From an uncultured Collinsella sp. (GTDB taxonomy: Bacteria; Actinomycetota; Coriobacteriia; Coriobacteriales; Coriobacteriaceae), in assembly GCA_902490325.1 (NCBI GenBank), contig CABUDJ010000018.1, positions 1 to 31,147 on the forward strand: a DNA stretch of 31,147 nucleotides, read 5' to 3'. The translations under genes were made by a program, and so were the position numbers. Below the pieces are notes generated by a model. That model made no database searches, was not told the origin of the DNA, and was given only the letters and a program-made list of their open reading frames with translations. This document shows, piece after piece, positions 23,252 through 30,997 of this stretch. Numbering within the stretch: position 1 is the stretch's first letter; the number at the start of each line of letters is the position of its first letter.

Positions 23252-24190
23252 ATGACTACCGATCAGCCGATTGATGTTGCGATTATCGGTGGAGGCCCCG
23301 CGGGCTATGCTGCCGCCATTTACGCTGCGCGTGCCAACCTGACGACGACTGTGATTGAGCAGGGAATGTCGGGTGGACAGATCGCCACGACCAATGAAGT
23401 CGAGAACTATCCGGGCATTCCGCTCTTGAGTGGCGCCGAACTCGGCGAGCGTTTTCAGGAGCATGCAGAAGGCCTGGGAGCACAGGTTACATGGAGCATG
23501 GTTACGGGTATCGATTACGATGCCGATACAGCGCTGTTTACGGTGCATCACGATTTGGGCGATACGTTGGCCTCGAGTGTTATCGCTTGCATGGGTGCCA
23601 TGCCGCGATCTGCTGGTTTCGCTGGCGAGGATACGTATCGCGGTCGTGGCGTTTCGTATTGCGCGACGTGTGACGGCATGTTCTTCCGTGGCAAGCAGGT
23701 TTTTGTCATTGGCGGCGGCAATGCTGCCTGTGAGGAAGCCCTGTTCTTGTCAGAAATCGCCAGCAGCGTGACCATCGTCTTGCGTCGCGATCAGTTCCGT
23801 GCACCTGATGGTGTTGTTCAGAAAGTACTCGAAAAGGACAATATTACAGTTAGGTACCAAACTAGTATTGTTGAACTTTCTGGTGAAGCGATGCCAACGA
23901 CGATCGCCTTTAAGGACAATGCATCCGGGGAAATTCATTCCGAGTCATTTGAGCCTGGCTCGTTTGGCATTTTTGTCTTTGCCGGCACGCAACCCCATAC
24001 CGAGCTTGTTGAACATCTCGTCGATTTGGCGCCTGATGGCGGCATTCTAACTGATGAATCTATGGCGACCCGCACGCCAGGTCTATTTGCCGCTGGCGAT
24101 ATCCGTTCCAAGCGTTTACGCCAGGTTGTGACCGCCGTTTCTGATGGAGCCATAGCGGCAACCAGCGCATATGCATTTCTTCGTGGATAA
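23252..24190 (+). CDS. trxB: Thioredoxin reductase
   Basis: A 312-residue flavoenzyme that passes electrons from NADPH to thioredoxin. The FAD-binding GGGPAG is at 13-18, the redox-active CATC at C137-C140 (SYCATCDGMF), the NADPH-site GGGNAACEEALF in the middle, and the second FAD motif TPGLFAAGDIR near the C-terminus. ATG 23252 has GAGGAG about 6 bases upstream. No thioredoxin gene is adjacent. A terminator follows at 24235-24268. Confidence 0.95.
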   Translation: MTTDQPIDVAIIGGGPAGYAAAIYAARANLTTTVIEQGMSGGQIATTNEVENYPGIPLLSGAELGERFQEHAEGLGAQVTWSMVTGIDYDADTALFTVHHDLGDTLASSVIACMGAMPRSAGFAGEDTYRGRGVSYCATCDGMFFRGKQVFVIGGGNAACEEALFLSEIASSVTIVLRRDQFRAPDGVVQKVLEKDNITVRYQTSIVELSGEAMPTTIAFKDNASGEIHSESFEPGSFGIFVFAGTQPHTELVEHLVDLAPDGGILTDESMATRTPGLFAAGDIRSKRLRQVVTAVSDGAIAATSAYAFLRG

Positions 24191-24234
24191 GTACGATAAT
24201 ATATCTTATGTAATGTTGTTATCAATTTACTAAG

Positions 24235-24268
24235 TGGCGGGACGATGTATCAGTGCTCCGTCCCGCCA
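24235..24268 (+). terminator. Terminator after trxB
   Basis: TGGCGGGACG (24235-24244) pairs perfectly with CGTCCCGCCA (24259-24268) around a 14-nt loop, followed by ATTTTC. It is 45 bases after the trxB stop and ahead of the DUF1836 gene. Confidence 0.75.
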
Positions 24269-24343
24269 ATTTTCTTGCCGGCTATGTGGTATGCAAAACT
24301 AGATTACGTAGAATACAATATAAAAAATGAACGGAGGACCTTT

Positions 24344-24955
24344 ATGAATCACGTTAAACACGTTATTCCGATGTCTGATTCGTCGGTCAGCATTAAGCCT
24401 GAGGATATTCAGCCCACTGTGCTGCCCGATGCATTTATTCAGTCCGATATCGTGCGCAAACTCAATACGTTGAGTCTGCCGCGCTATGACCAGTTGCCAA
24501 ATGTGACGCTCTACCGCGACCAGGTCATTGAGTATGTTGCGCTGTGGATGGAGCCGCTGTCCATTTGCGTTGAGCAGCCCATCATTACGCCATCGATGAT
24601 CAATAACTACGTAAAGGTCGGCCTAGTGCCTGCTCCGGTCAAAAAGCAATATGGCCGCGAGCAGATTGCCCGCCTGATCGCTATCTGCATCTTTAAACAG
24701 GTGCTACCTATTGCTGCTGTGCAGGCACTCTTTAACATTCAGCGTTTGAGCTACGATGCCCCGACGGCCTTCGATTATGTGGTCGATCAGCTCGAGGCAT
24801 CGATTCGTTCGGCGTTTTCCGTCGAGCAGACGCCGGTTCCCGATACGGCGCATCAGGTAACGCGTGAGTCGCTGCTTGTGCGCAGCGCGGTATCGTCCTT
24901 CGTTTCGAAGGCGTACCTGATGAGCTATCTCAAGTTCAACGGGTTTAATAGCTAG
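24344..24955 (+). CDS. DUF1836 domain protein
   Basis: A 203-residue protein with the DUF1836 core: SMINNYVKVGLVPAPVKKQYGREQIARLIAICIFKQVLP in pieces from about residue 84, resembling the winged-helix start of MerR regulators. Function is unknown; DNA binding is plausible. ATG 24344 has GGAGGA 6 bases upstream; the frame extends upstream to 24245 but that part overlaps the trxB terminator. A -10 TACAAT at 24314-24319 with a weak -35 (ATGCAA) would give a leader of about 20 nt. It is alone between two terminators. Confidence 0.8.
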   Translation: MNHVKHVIPMSDSSVSIKPEDIQPTVLPDAFIQSDIVRKLNTLSLPRYDQLPNVTLYRDQVIEYVALWMEPLSICVEQPIITPSMINNYVKVGLVPAPVKKQYGREQIARLIAICIFKQVLPIAAVQALFNIQRLSYDAPTAFDYVVDQLEASIRSAFSVEQTPVPDTAHQVTRESLLVRSAVSSFVSKAYLMSYLKFNGFNS

Positions 24956-24967
24956 TCGACGTATAAA

Positions 24968-25009
24968 ACGGGCGGGATAAAGAGGCATCTGTCGCTTTAT
25001 CCCGCCCGT
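24968..25009. terminator. Bidirectional terminator between DUF1836 gene and degV
   Basis: A perfect 15-bp stem (24968-24982 with 24995-25009) has a 12-nt loop. ATTTTTG follows on the plus strand and CGTTTTATA on the minus strand, so it can serve both converging genes. Confidence 0.88.
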
Positions 25010-25028
25010 ATTTTTGCTTGGTTGGACT

Positions 25029-25895
25029 TTATTTGCCCGAAGCTACGCCCATGCCGTAGCCGATGATCAGGCCGTGCATCTCGGCGTAATAGGAATCCAG
25101 GCCGTTGCAGGGCATGATGATGGTCTTGGAGCCGGGCCAATGCTCGACTATGCGGTCAGTAAGCGCCCGGGCTCCAGCTTCGTTCTCAACGTGATCGATG
25201 ATGACCTCGCCGCCCGTAAAACCCTCGGCTTCCATGGTGTCGATGATCTTGTTGAGCATCTTCTTTTCGCCACGCGTGTGCCCGACGAGTTCGATTTTAC
25301 CGGCCTCGCTCGCCGTGCCCAAAATGCGGATATTGAGCTTGTTGGCAATGACGCCGGCTGCCTTAGGGATACGTCCGGCTTTGGCCAGGTTTTCGTAATT
25401 GCACAAGCTGAAGAGGATTTTGCTGTTCTGCTCAAGGCTATCGAAGTATGCGCAAGCGTCCTCGAATGAGACATCCGGATTGCTTGCAAGATAGCGGTCG
25501 AACAGCAAGAAAATGAGGTCCATTTTGCCGCCAGCTGCGCGCGAATTGACTAGATGAATCTGCCGGTCGGGCTCCTCGGCAAGAACCATATCGCGAGCCG
25601 TGGCTGCTGCGTTGTAGCTGCCCGACACGCCCTCAGAGATCGGCATGCAGATGGTCTTGTCTGCCAATTTGAAGAGCTCGGCCCACTCCCCTACGCTGGG
25701 ACAAGCGCTCGAAGAAGCGTTCGTCCCAGCCTGAACAGCGCAGTTGAGTTCATGAACATCGAGTGAAAGGTCATCGACGAATTCACGCTCCCCCACTCGA
25801 ATTTTGAGGGGCGCAAATGCAAAGGTGGTATGGGGCGCAGTCGGTTGCCAATCGCGGAGGTTACAGCTTGAATCGGAGATAAGTGCCCAGCTCAT
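25029..25895 (-). CDS. DegV family fatty-acid-binding protein
   Basis: A 288-residue DegV-fold protein. WALISDSSCNL opens the first domain; the family segment PISEGVSGSYNAA lies near residues 83-95, and the second domain includes ILFSLCNYENLAKAGRIPKAAG. FakB proteins of this family hold fatty acids for phosphorylation by FakA, feeding exogenous fatty acids into phospholipids; no fakA is in the window. The ATG at 25895 has AAAGGA upstream. The promoter region holds two dyads, at 25911-25926 and 25949-25987, so regulated expression is likely. Confidence 0.9.
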   Translation of the reverse strand: MSWALISDSSCNLRDWQPTAPHTTFAFAPLKIRVGEREFVDDLSLDVHELNCAVQAGTNASSSACPSVGEWAELFKLADKTICMPISEGVSGSYNAAATARDMVLAEEPDRQIHLVNSRAAGGKMDLIFLLFDRYLASNPDVSFEDACAYFDSLEQNSKILFSLCNYENLAKAGRIPKAAGVIANKLNIRILGTASEAGKIELVGHTRGEKKMLNKIIDTMEAEGFTGGEVIIDHVENEAGARALTDRIVEHWPGSKTIIMPCNGLDSYYAEMHGLIIGYGMGVASGK

Positions 25896-25910
25896 AGAGG
25901 GTCCTTTCTA

Positions 25911-25930
25911 ATTGTTCCTCAACAATTATA
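25911..25930 (-). promoter_or_regulatory. degV -10 element and adjacent operator-like dyad
   Basis: On the minus strand TATAAT (25930-25925) is a perfect -10. Overlapping its end is the dyad ATTGTT-N4-AACAAT (25911-25926), covering the expected transcription start. No good -35 is visible. This arrangement suits repression by a small dimeric regulator; the regulator is unknown. Confidence 0.55.
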
Positions 25931-25948
25931 GCCATCTTGCAAACTGAA

Positions 25949-25987
25949 TGTGCGGCTATCTAGTTTTGAATACTAGATAGCCGCACA
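25949..25987 (-). terminator. Perfect 16-bp stem-loop between the NlpC/P60 gene and degV
   Basis: Positions 25949-25964 pair perfectly with 25972-25987 around a 7-nt loop. Downstream on the minus strand comes TTCAGTTTG, a poor T-tract. It probably ends the NlpC/P60 transcript. It also borders the degV -35 region, so an operator role is possible. The gap 25988-26060 shows nothing else. Confidence 0.6.
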
Positions 25988-26060
25988 ATATTAGAGAAAA
26001 ACGAATGGCACTCGCGACTTAAAGCCACGAGGTCCACATTCACACGCTGTGTAAGATGAC

Positions 26061-27188
26061 TTAGTAACGCACGAAGATATAGTTATTGTTCATGCCGGCG
26101 GCAACGGAGCTGATGATGACGCCCGTCTTGTAGTCGGAAGCATGGATCATCTGGCCGTTACCAATGTAGATGCCGGTGTGGTAAGAGTTAACCACGACGT
26201 CACCAGGCTGGGGATCGGACACGCGGGTCCAGCCCATGAAGGTACCCGTGTTGCCAAGGCGGCAATAACGGCCGGTGAGGCAATAGCTCACAAAGCCGGA
26301 GCAGTCAAAGCTGTTCGGTCCAATACCACCCCAAGAATAAGCATAACCGAGCTTGCTGTAGGCGCGCGAAACAACGGTACCACCGTCAACGGACTGGCTC
26401 GGTGCGGAAGGCGTCGGAGCCGGAGCGGGCGTCACGGGCTGCGGCGTCGGAGCAGGTGCCGGCGTAGGAGCCGGAGTGTTGCCGCCCTGGTTGTTGTTAT
26501 TGCTGGTCTGGCCACCGTTGTTGGTGTTCTCGGTCGTACCGGCAGTCTCGTTGCTCACCGTGGCCTTCTCGGCGGTGCTGGCGTTGATGCCGGCCTGCAG
26601 CGCGGCGTTGGCCTCGGCCTCGGCGGCAAGCTCGGCCTGCAGCTGTGAATCCAGGGAGTTTACGACGTTCTGGGCTTCAGCCTGCTGAGCGTTAAGCTCG
26701 TCGACCTTTTTCTGCGTAGCGGCGACGTTCTTCTCCTGCTCGGCCTGCTTATCGGTGAGCTGCTGCTTAAGCTCCTTGACCTCTTGAATGGTCTGAGCCT
26801 GCTTATCGGAAACTTTGCCGTAGTAGAACAGACGGTTGAGCATATCGCTCAGGTCATCGACGCCCGTCAGAACCTGAAGCAGGCTCAGACCGCCGGTTTT
26901 GTACTCGCCGGCGACATAGGTCGAGAGCTTGGCCTGACCATCGGCGATCTCCTGCTGCTTTTGCGTGATCTCGCCAGCAGTCTGATCGAGCGCCTGCGTC
27001 TGCGTGGCGAGCTCATCGTAAATCTGCTGGGTTTGGGTACCGATCTGCTCGAGCTTAGTACGAGCAGCGGCAAGGTCGGATGCGGTATCGGCGTAGGCAG
27101 GAGCCGCGAGGCCCAAGCCCAAAACACAAGCGAGGGTTGCCGTAGCAGCGCAGCGTGCCATGTTTTTATGCGTGTTTGCTGTGCGCAT
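26061..27188 (-). CDS. Secreted NlpC/P60 peptidoglycan hydrolase
   Basis: A 375-residue exported cell-wall hydrolase. Residues 1-33 form a signal peptide ending AAPAYA before DTASD. Residues about 35-195 are a coiled coil rich in Gln, Glu and Ala. A spacer rich in Gly, Asn, Thr and Pro follows (to about 260), then the NlpC/P60 domain with C296 (SFDCSGF), H337 (YHTGIYIG) and H349 (MIHASD) as the catalytic triad. This layout resembles RipA/PcsB-type enzymes that split daughter cells. ATG 27188 has AGGAAG 5-6 bases upstream. It follows apt by 32 bases in the same operon direction. Confidence 0.92.
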   Translation of the reverse strand: MRTANTHKNMARCAATATLACVLGLGLAAPAYADTASDLAAARTKLEQIGTQTQQIYDELATQTQALDQTAGEITQKQQEIADGQAKLSTYVAGEYKTGGLSLLQVLTGVDDLSDMLNRLFYYGKVSDKQAQTIQEVKELKQQLTDKQAEQEKNVAATQKKVDELNAQQAEAQNVVNSLDSQLQAELAAEAEANAALQAGINASTAEKATVSNETAGTTENTNNGGQTSNNNNQGGNTPAPTPAPAPTPQPVTPAPAPTPSAPSQSVDGGTVVSRAYSKLGYAYSWGGIGPNSFDCSGFVSYCLTGRYCRLGNTGTFMGWTRVSDPQPGDVVVNSYHTGIYIGNGQMIHASDYKTGVIISSVAAGMNNNYIFVRY

Positions 27189-27220
27189 GTAGCTTCCTTT
27201 CCAGTAACTAAGGGTAACGG

Positions 27221-27751
27221 CTAGTCCACCGTCACCAGGCTAAAGAGCTCCACATCGTCATCAGACGGCGTGAGCTTCTCGCGCGGGTTGAGAAACGCAA
27301 GCTCAAGGATACAACCGTAACCGACAAGCTTTGCGCCCATATCTCGCACCAGTTTACCTGTTGCCTCGACGGTTCCGCCCGTCGCGACCAAGTCGTCCAG
27401 AATTAACACGGTATCTTTAGAGCTGATAGCGTCGGCATGGATCTCAATGGAATCCGTTCCGTACTCGAGCTCGTAGCTCTGGCTTACGGTCTCGCGCGGC
27501 AGCTTGCCCGGTTTACGTGCGGGAACAAAGCCAGCACCAAGGGCTACAGCCACCGGTACGCCAACCATAAAGCCGCGAGCCTCGGGACCCACGACCTTGG
27601 TGATTCCCATGCCGGCAAAGTGCTCGGCGAGGGCATCGGTCATGGCTTTGAGCGCCTCGGGATTGCCAAAGAGCGGCGTGATGTCTTTAAAGATGACTCC
27701 GGGCTCGGGATAGTCGGGGATGTCGACGATTTGAGATTCGAAGTCGTACAT
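27221..27751 (-). CDS. apt: Adenine phosphoribosyltransferase
   Basis: A 176-residue enzyme that joins adenine to PRPP to give AMP in purine salvage. The start IVDIPDYPEPGVIFKDITPLF and the PRPP-binding loop VLILDDLVATGGT are diagnostic; GPEARGFMVGVPVA holds the flexible-loop region. ATG 27751 is chosen because AAAGG lies 8 bases upstream and the conserved region starts soon after; an earlier in-frame ATG at 27766 overlaps that site. It sits 40 bases after the MerR gene and 32 before the NlpC/P60 gene. Confidence 0.94.
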   Translation of the reverse strand: MYDFESQIVDIPDYPEPGVIFKDITPLFGNPEALKAMTDALAEHFAGMGITKVVGPEARGFMVGVPVAVALGAGFVPARKPGKLPRETVSQSYELEYGTDSIEIHADAISSKDTVLILDDLVATGGTVEATGKLVRDMGAKLVGYGCILELAFLNPREKLTPSDDDVELFSLVTVD

Positions 27752-27791
27752 TGCATGACCTTTCAATGGGTTCCCGAAATTTCAGCAGCGG

Positions 27792-28670
27792 TTATTTGCC
27801 CGCGGTGGCGGTGCCGGATTGCGAAGGGGGGACGACCTTGAGCGGCTTGACGAGAGAATCCTCGTGCGAAGCCGGCGCGGCTATCTCTTCGTTTTTGGCC
27901 TTGGTGGACTCGGAGCGAGTGATTTCCTCATCGAGTGCATCGATGTCGGCGTCCTCGACCACGGCGTTGAGCGACTCAAAAACGCGGTTCTTGAGCAGCG
28001 CAGTGTGCACACCTTCCGTTAGGTCGTGAAGCTTCTTAAACGCACGCTCGAGCTTGGCGTCGCGCTCGTCATCGGAGGTATCCATTCCGAGCATGCTCAC
28101 GAGCACCTGCTCAAACATCGAGGACTCGCGGTTGGCGGAAGACACGTACTGACGCAGGTTGCGCGGCTCGATATGGAAGCGTGACAGCTCGGAGCAGTAG
28201 CGGATGATCGGGAAATCGCGGCCATCGACGAGCTCACGATTCTGCGGGCTCTTGATGATGCGAATGAGGTCGTTCTCGGCGAGCGAGCGGATAAACGAAA
28301 TCTCGACGCCCAGCATATCGGGAATGGTCTCGATGGGATGCAGCTTTTGCTTAGTCTCCTTGGGCTCCGTCTTGAGCGGAACATCGGACAGCAAGCCCAC
28401 CTCGTAAGCGAGTGTTGACAGGTCCGTGGCGTTTTCCAAGCGCTGCTTAATCACGTTGAGCGGCATGTAGCGGGTCTTCTGCAAGTGCAGGATGACCTCC
28501 AGGCGATCAACGTCCTCTTTGGAGTACTGACGGTATCCCTTAGGCGTACGATGAGGGGTAATGAGCCCCTCATCCTCTAGAAATCTAATTTTTGAGTTCG
28601 AAAGATCGGGGTATGCGCCTCGAAGTAGGTTGACGACTTGGCCGATACTCAGATAGTTGCGTTCGGCCAT
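27792..28670 (-). CDS. ftsR: FtsR-like MerR family regulator
   Basis: A 292-residue MerR-type regulator. The N-terminal winged helix reads LSIGQVVNLLRGAYPDLSNSK and IRFLEDEGLITPHRTPKGYRQYS, with MerR spacing. The remainder, about 200 residues, contains a second conserved region (IRYCSELSRFHIEPRNLRQYV) and lacks metal-binding cysteines. Placement directly after an FHA GarA/OdhI-like gene matches Rv1827-Rv1828 of Mycobacterium and odhI-ftsR of Corynebacterium, where FtsR activates ftsZ. The start is 3 bases after the FHA gene stop. Orthology is inferred from neighbours and domain layout. The C-terminal 50 residues look disordered. Confidence 0.78.
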   Translation of the reverse strand: MAERNYLSIGQVVNLLRGAYPDLSNSKIRFLEDEGLITPHRTPKGYRQYSKEDVDRLEVILHLQKTRYMPLNVIKQRLENATDLSTLAYEVGLLSDVPLKTEPKETKQKLHPIETIPDMLGVEISFIRSLAENDLIRIIKSPQNRELVDGRDFPIIRYCSELSRFHIEPRNLRQYVSSANRESSMFEQVLVSMLGMDTSDDERDAKLERAFKKLHDLTEGVHTALLKNRVFESLNAVVEDADIDALDEEITRSESTKAKNEEIAAPASHEDSLVKPLKVVPPSQSGTATAGK

Positions 28671-28673
28671 GCC

Positions 28674-29108
28674 CTACTCACCGGTTTCGATGCGCTCCGG
28701 CGTGCTCTCGTGGTAGATGAGCGTAAACGTACCGATCTGAACGGAAGAACCGTCGTGCAGCGGGGCTGCATTGACAATGGCACCGTCGACCCAGGTACCA
28801 TTGAGCGAGCCCAGGTCCTCGATGCGAGCGCCGAGGCCCTCGCGAATAATGCGCGCGTGGCTGCGCGAAACGGTCATGTCATTAAGGAAGATGCCGTTCG
28901 CAGGATCGCGGCCGATGGTGGTCACGTCGTCCTCGAGCTCAAAGGCGGCACCAGTCTGCGGACCCTTGACGATGGACAGGACGGGGGCGGTGATGCGCAC
29001 GTTGGCCATGAGGTCGGGAACGGTGACGTCGCTTGAAGGCACGCGGAATACGCAGGTAGCGTCAGCAGTCTTATCATTCTGAGGCATATTGTTAACCATG
29101 TTGTCCAT
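28674..29108 (-). CDS. GarA/OdhI-like FHA domain protein
   Basis: A 144-residue protein with an N-terminal tail of about 55 residues and a C-terminal forkhead-associated domain with GRDPANGIFLND, SRSHARI and LGSLNGTWVDG, the phosphothreonine-binding set. In actinobacterial GarA/OdhI, a kinase phosphorylates a tail Thr in an ETTSVFR motif, the FHA domain binds it, and inhibition of 2-oxoglutarate dehydrogenase and related enzymes is switched off. Here the tail has DATCVFRVP, keeping T-x-VFR. ATG 29108 is preceded by AGGGG. It lies 66 bases after the PgsA-type gene and 3 before the MerR gene. Confidence 0.82.
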   Translation of the reverse strand: MDNMVNNMPQNDKTADATCVFRVPSSDVTVPDLMANVRITAPVLSIVKGPQTGAAFELEDDVTTIGRDPANGIFLNDMTVSRSHARIIREGLGARIEDLGSLNGTWVDGAIVNAAPLHDGSSVQIGTFTLIYHESTPERIETGE

Positions 29109-29174
29109 GACAACCCCTAACTTATCGCGGACGTGCCGCAAATAATGAACCGTACGTAATCATACCCCAACGAA

Positions 29175-29879
29175 TCAGTCTTCGATTTCAGGGTTCAGAA
29201 AGTCGATGTCCTCGTCCTCGGGATGCGCGAGAGCCTGTTTAATGGCCACTCCGCCCTTAATGGAGTAGATGACAGCCGTGAGCATGGAGAAGATCACGCC
29301 GCCGTACACAAAGAAGATGCCGAGGGGCACCGAGCTTCCGTTGAGGCCCGGGAAGGCCGTAAGGGTTGAAGATAAAAGGTGCAGGCCGTCAATAACGGGG
29401 AAACCGAGCAGCATGAGTGAGAAGCCGGTCATGAGCAGCGCCGTGGCAATCTTTCCGGGGAAGACGACATCGATGGGGCGACGGTGATAATGACGAACGA
29501 TAAGCGTGCCGATGCCCAGATAGATGTCGCGGCCAATAATGAGCACGCAGACCCAGATGGGCAGTTCTCCGCGAACCACCAGTCCAAGTACGCCGGTGAA
29601 CAGCAGCGCACGGTCGCAGATGGGATCCATGACCTTGCCGAGCCACGAGACCGTCTTGGTCATGCGGGCGATCTGACCGTCCATCCAGTCGGTGGAGGCG
29701 GCAACGGCGTAGATTGCGATGGCGATGACGCGGTTGTTATCCGTCACAAACAGGTACAGAAATACCAGGGTGAGGATCAGGCGCGTAAAGGTGATGAAAT
29801 TGGAGATCGTAAAGATCTTATTCGACGGGTAATCGGAAGTGCCGATAAGCTCCTTTTTGATCTTCTTTTTGATGCCCAC
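29175..29879 (-). CDS. CDP-alcohol phosphatidyltransferase (second PgsA-family enzyme)
   Basis: A 234-residue membrane enzyme with the full signature STDWMDGQIARMTKTVSW and LGKVMDPICDR, giving all four aspartates. About five or six membrane helices flank it, with an acidic tail (EDEDIDFLNPEIED). It may make phosphatidylglycerol phosphate, phosphatidylinositol phosphate or cardiolipin; the window also holds a PgsA at 8265, so roles may be split. The GTG at 29879 is chosen: GGGGGAG lies 4 bases upstream and a TATAGT -10 at 29921-29916 means upstream ATGs in frame would not be transcribed. It heads the operon running to the NlpC/P60 gene. Confidence 0.82.
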   Translation of the reverse strand: MGIKKKIKKELIGTSDYPSNKIFTISNFITFTRLILTLVFLYLFVTDNNRVIAIAIYAVAASTDWMDGQIARMTKTVSWLGKVMDPICDRALLFTGVLGLVVRGELPIWVCVLIIGRDIYLGIGTLIVRHYHRRPIDVVFPGKIATALLMTGFSLMLLGFPVIDGLHLLSSTLTAFPGLNGSSVPLGIFFVYGGVIFSMLTAVIYSIKGGVAIKQALAHPEDEDIDFLNPEIED

Positions 29880-29915
29880 AGGACTCCCCCGCTGGTTAAC
29901 GACAAAACTTTCGAT

Positions 29916-29944
29916 ACTATACCCGTTCCGGCGATGTCTATCCA
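29916..29944 (-). promoter_or_regulatory. Promoter of the pgsA-like/FHA/MerR/apt/nlpC operon
   Basis: On the minus strand the -10 is TATAGT (29921-29916) and the -35 is TGGATA (29944-29939), 17 bp apart. Transcription would begin about 30 nt before the GTG at 29879, which supports that start. Confidence 0.55.
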
Positions 29945-30007
29945 GCGTAAGCATAGAGAGTCCAGACATATGGAGGATGCTACTGGGTTGTGCGGGATTC
30001 TGCATTT

Positions 30008-30064
30008 GTGTACATCAGCCTCCAAATATGACATTTTTCGGCATCTTTGATGGCTGATGTACAC
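30008..30064. repeat. 13-bp inverted repeat with 31-nt spacer
   Basis: GTGTACATCAGCC (30008-30020) is the exact reverse complement of GGCTGATGTACAC (30052-30064). The spacer is AT-rich. GTTTTG follows on the plus strand. It lies between the divergent pgsA-like operon and the ABC operon, upstream of both promoter regions; an operator pair or an insertion remnant is possible. The remaining gap 30065-30221 shows no gene. Confidence 0.5.
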
Positions 30065-30221
30065 GTTTTGATTCGGTGATTACATCGATCGGGAAAGTTG
30101 TTGCCTTAAGCAAATTAATCATGATGTGCGGGTCGAGAAGGGTTGGCGCTAAAAGAACCCAACGGCCGTTACGGCTTCGTTAGAAACGCGCCCCACCATG
30201 GATGTTGAACCCGAAAGGTAA

Positions 30222-30254
30222 GGCGCGCGGGCACGGCGACTCGGCCCGCGCGCC
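30222..30254 (+). promoter_or_regulatory. GC-rich leader hairpin upstream of the ABC operon
   Basis: A perfect 11-bp stem (30222-30232 with 30244-30254) with an 11-nt loop ends 7 bases before the AGAAAGGA site of the ABC gene. Without a T-run it is not a terminator; it may influence ribosome access or mRNA stability. Confidence 0.45.
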
Positions 30255-30275
30255 CGGAAGAGAAAGGATAAACCC

Positions 30276-30942
30276 ATGGGTTACATGCTCGAGACGCGTG
30301 GGCTCACCAAGCGCTTCGGCCGCGGCGACCAGGCGCAGGACGCCGTGGCCGACGTGAGCCTTCATATCCGCGAGGGCGAGGTGTACGGGCTGCTCGGTCC
30401 CAACGGAGCCGGCAAGTCGACAACGCTCAAGATGATCTGCGGGATGCTGCGGCCGACGGCCGGGGAGATCCTCTTTGCCGGGCACGCCTGGCGCCGCGAG
30501 GACCTCTACGCAATCGGCAGCCTCATCGAGGAGGCGCCGCTCTACCCCAACCTCACCGCGCGCGAGAACCTGCGCGTGCGCACCACGCTGCTGGGCCTTC
30601 CCGAGAGCCGCGTAGATGAGGTGCTCGCCGCCGTGGACCTCGCGGACACCGGGAAGAAGCGCGCCGGGCGCTTCTCGATGGGCATGCGGCAGCGCCTGGG
30701 GCTCGCGCTGGCGCTGATCGCCCGGCCACGCCTGCTCGTGCTCGACGAGCCCCGTCATGCCGCCAGCAGCGTGGTGGAGCCACATCCTCTCCGAGGTGCA
30801 GCAGATGGCGGACACCATCGGCATCATCTGCGGGGGGCGCCTCGCCTACGAGGATGCGCTTCGGCCCGGGCAGGACCTCGAGGAACTCTTCATGAGCTTC
30901 TGCCGGGAGGGGCGACGAGCGCGCGGGGAGGTGGCGGCATGA
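30276..30942 (+). pseudogene. ABC transporter ATPase, BcrA/LanF-like, internally deleted and frameshifted
   Basis: The reading frame opens well (ATG 30276, AGAAAGGA 7 bases upstream) and encodes Walker A GPNGAGKS at 41-48, signature FSMGMRQRL near 133-141 and Walker B LLVLDEP at 153-159. It then breaks: between 30753 and about 30777 the D-loop region and following helix are missing (roughly 20-25 codons), and the C-terminal part SHILSEVQQMADTIGIICGG continues in the +1 frame to a TGA at 30940-30942. The original frame runs on open into the permease gene. The protein resembles bacteriocin/lantibiotic immunity or drug ABC ATPases. Base composition is visibly richer in G and C than the rest of the window, suggesting transfer. 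Confidence 0.82.
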
Positions 30943-30997
30943 CGGGCGAGAAAGGCGGCCTGCTCGCGGGCCTGCGCGCCTGGATTGGCTACACTGA
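30939..30997 (+). pseudogene. ABC-2 permease, 5' fragment interrupted by an IS
   Basis: An ATG overlaps the TGA of the ATPase remnant (ATGA), the usual coupling of ATPase and permease genes. The frame encodes MTGEKGGLLAGLRAWIGYT and then enters insertion-sequence DNA near 30995-30998. The membrane domain is absent from the window. Identity as the permease partner is inferred from position and the overlap. Confidence 0.6.

Noticed and set aside
23135..23551. Upstream extension of the minus-strand glycosyltransferase over the trxB start
   Set aside because: The extra 139 codons are antisense to trxB and lack family similarity. GGGGAG before ATG 23134 marks the real start.
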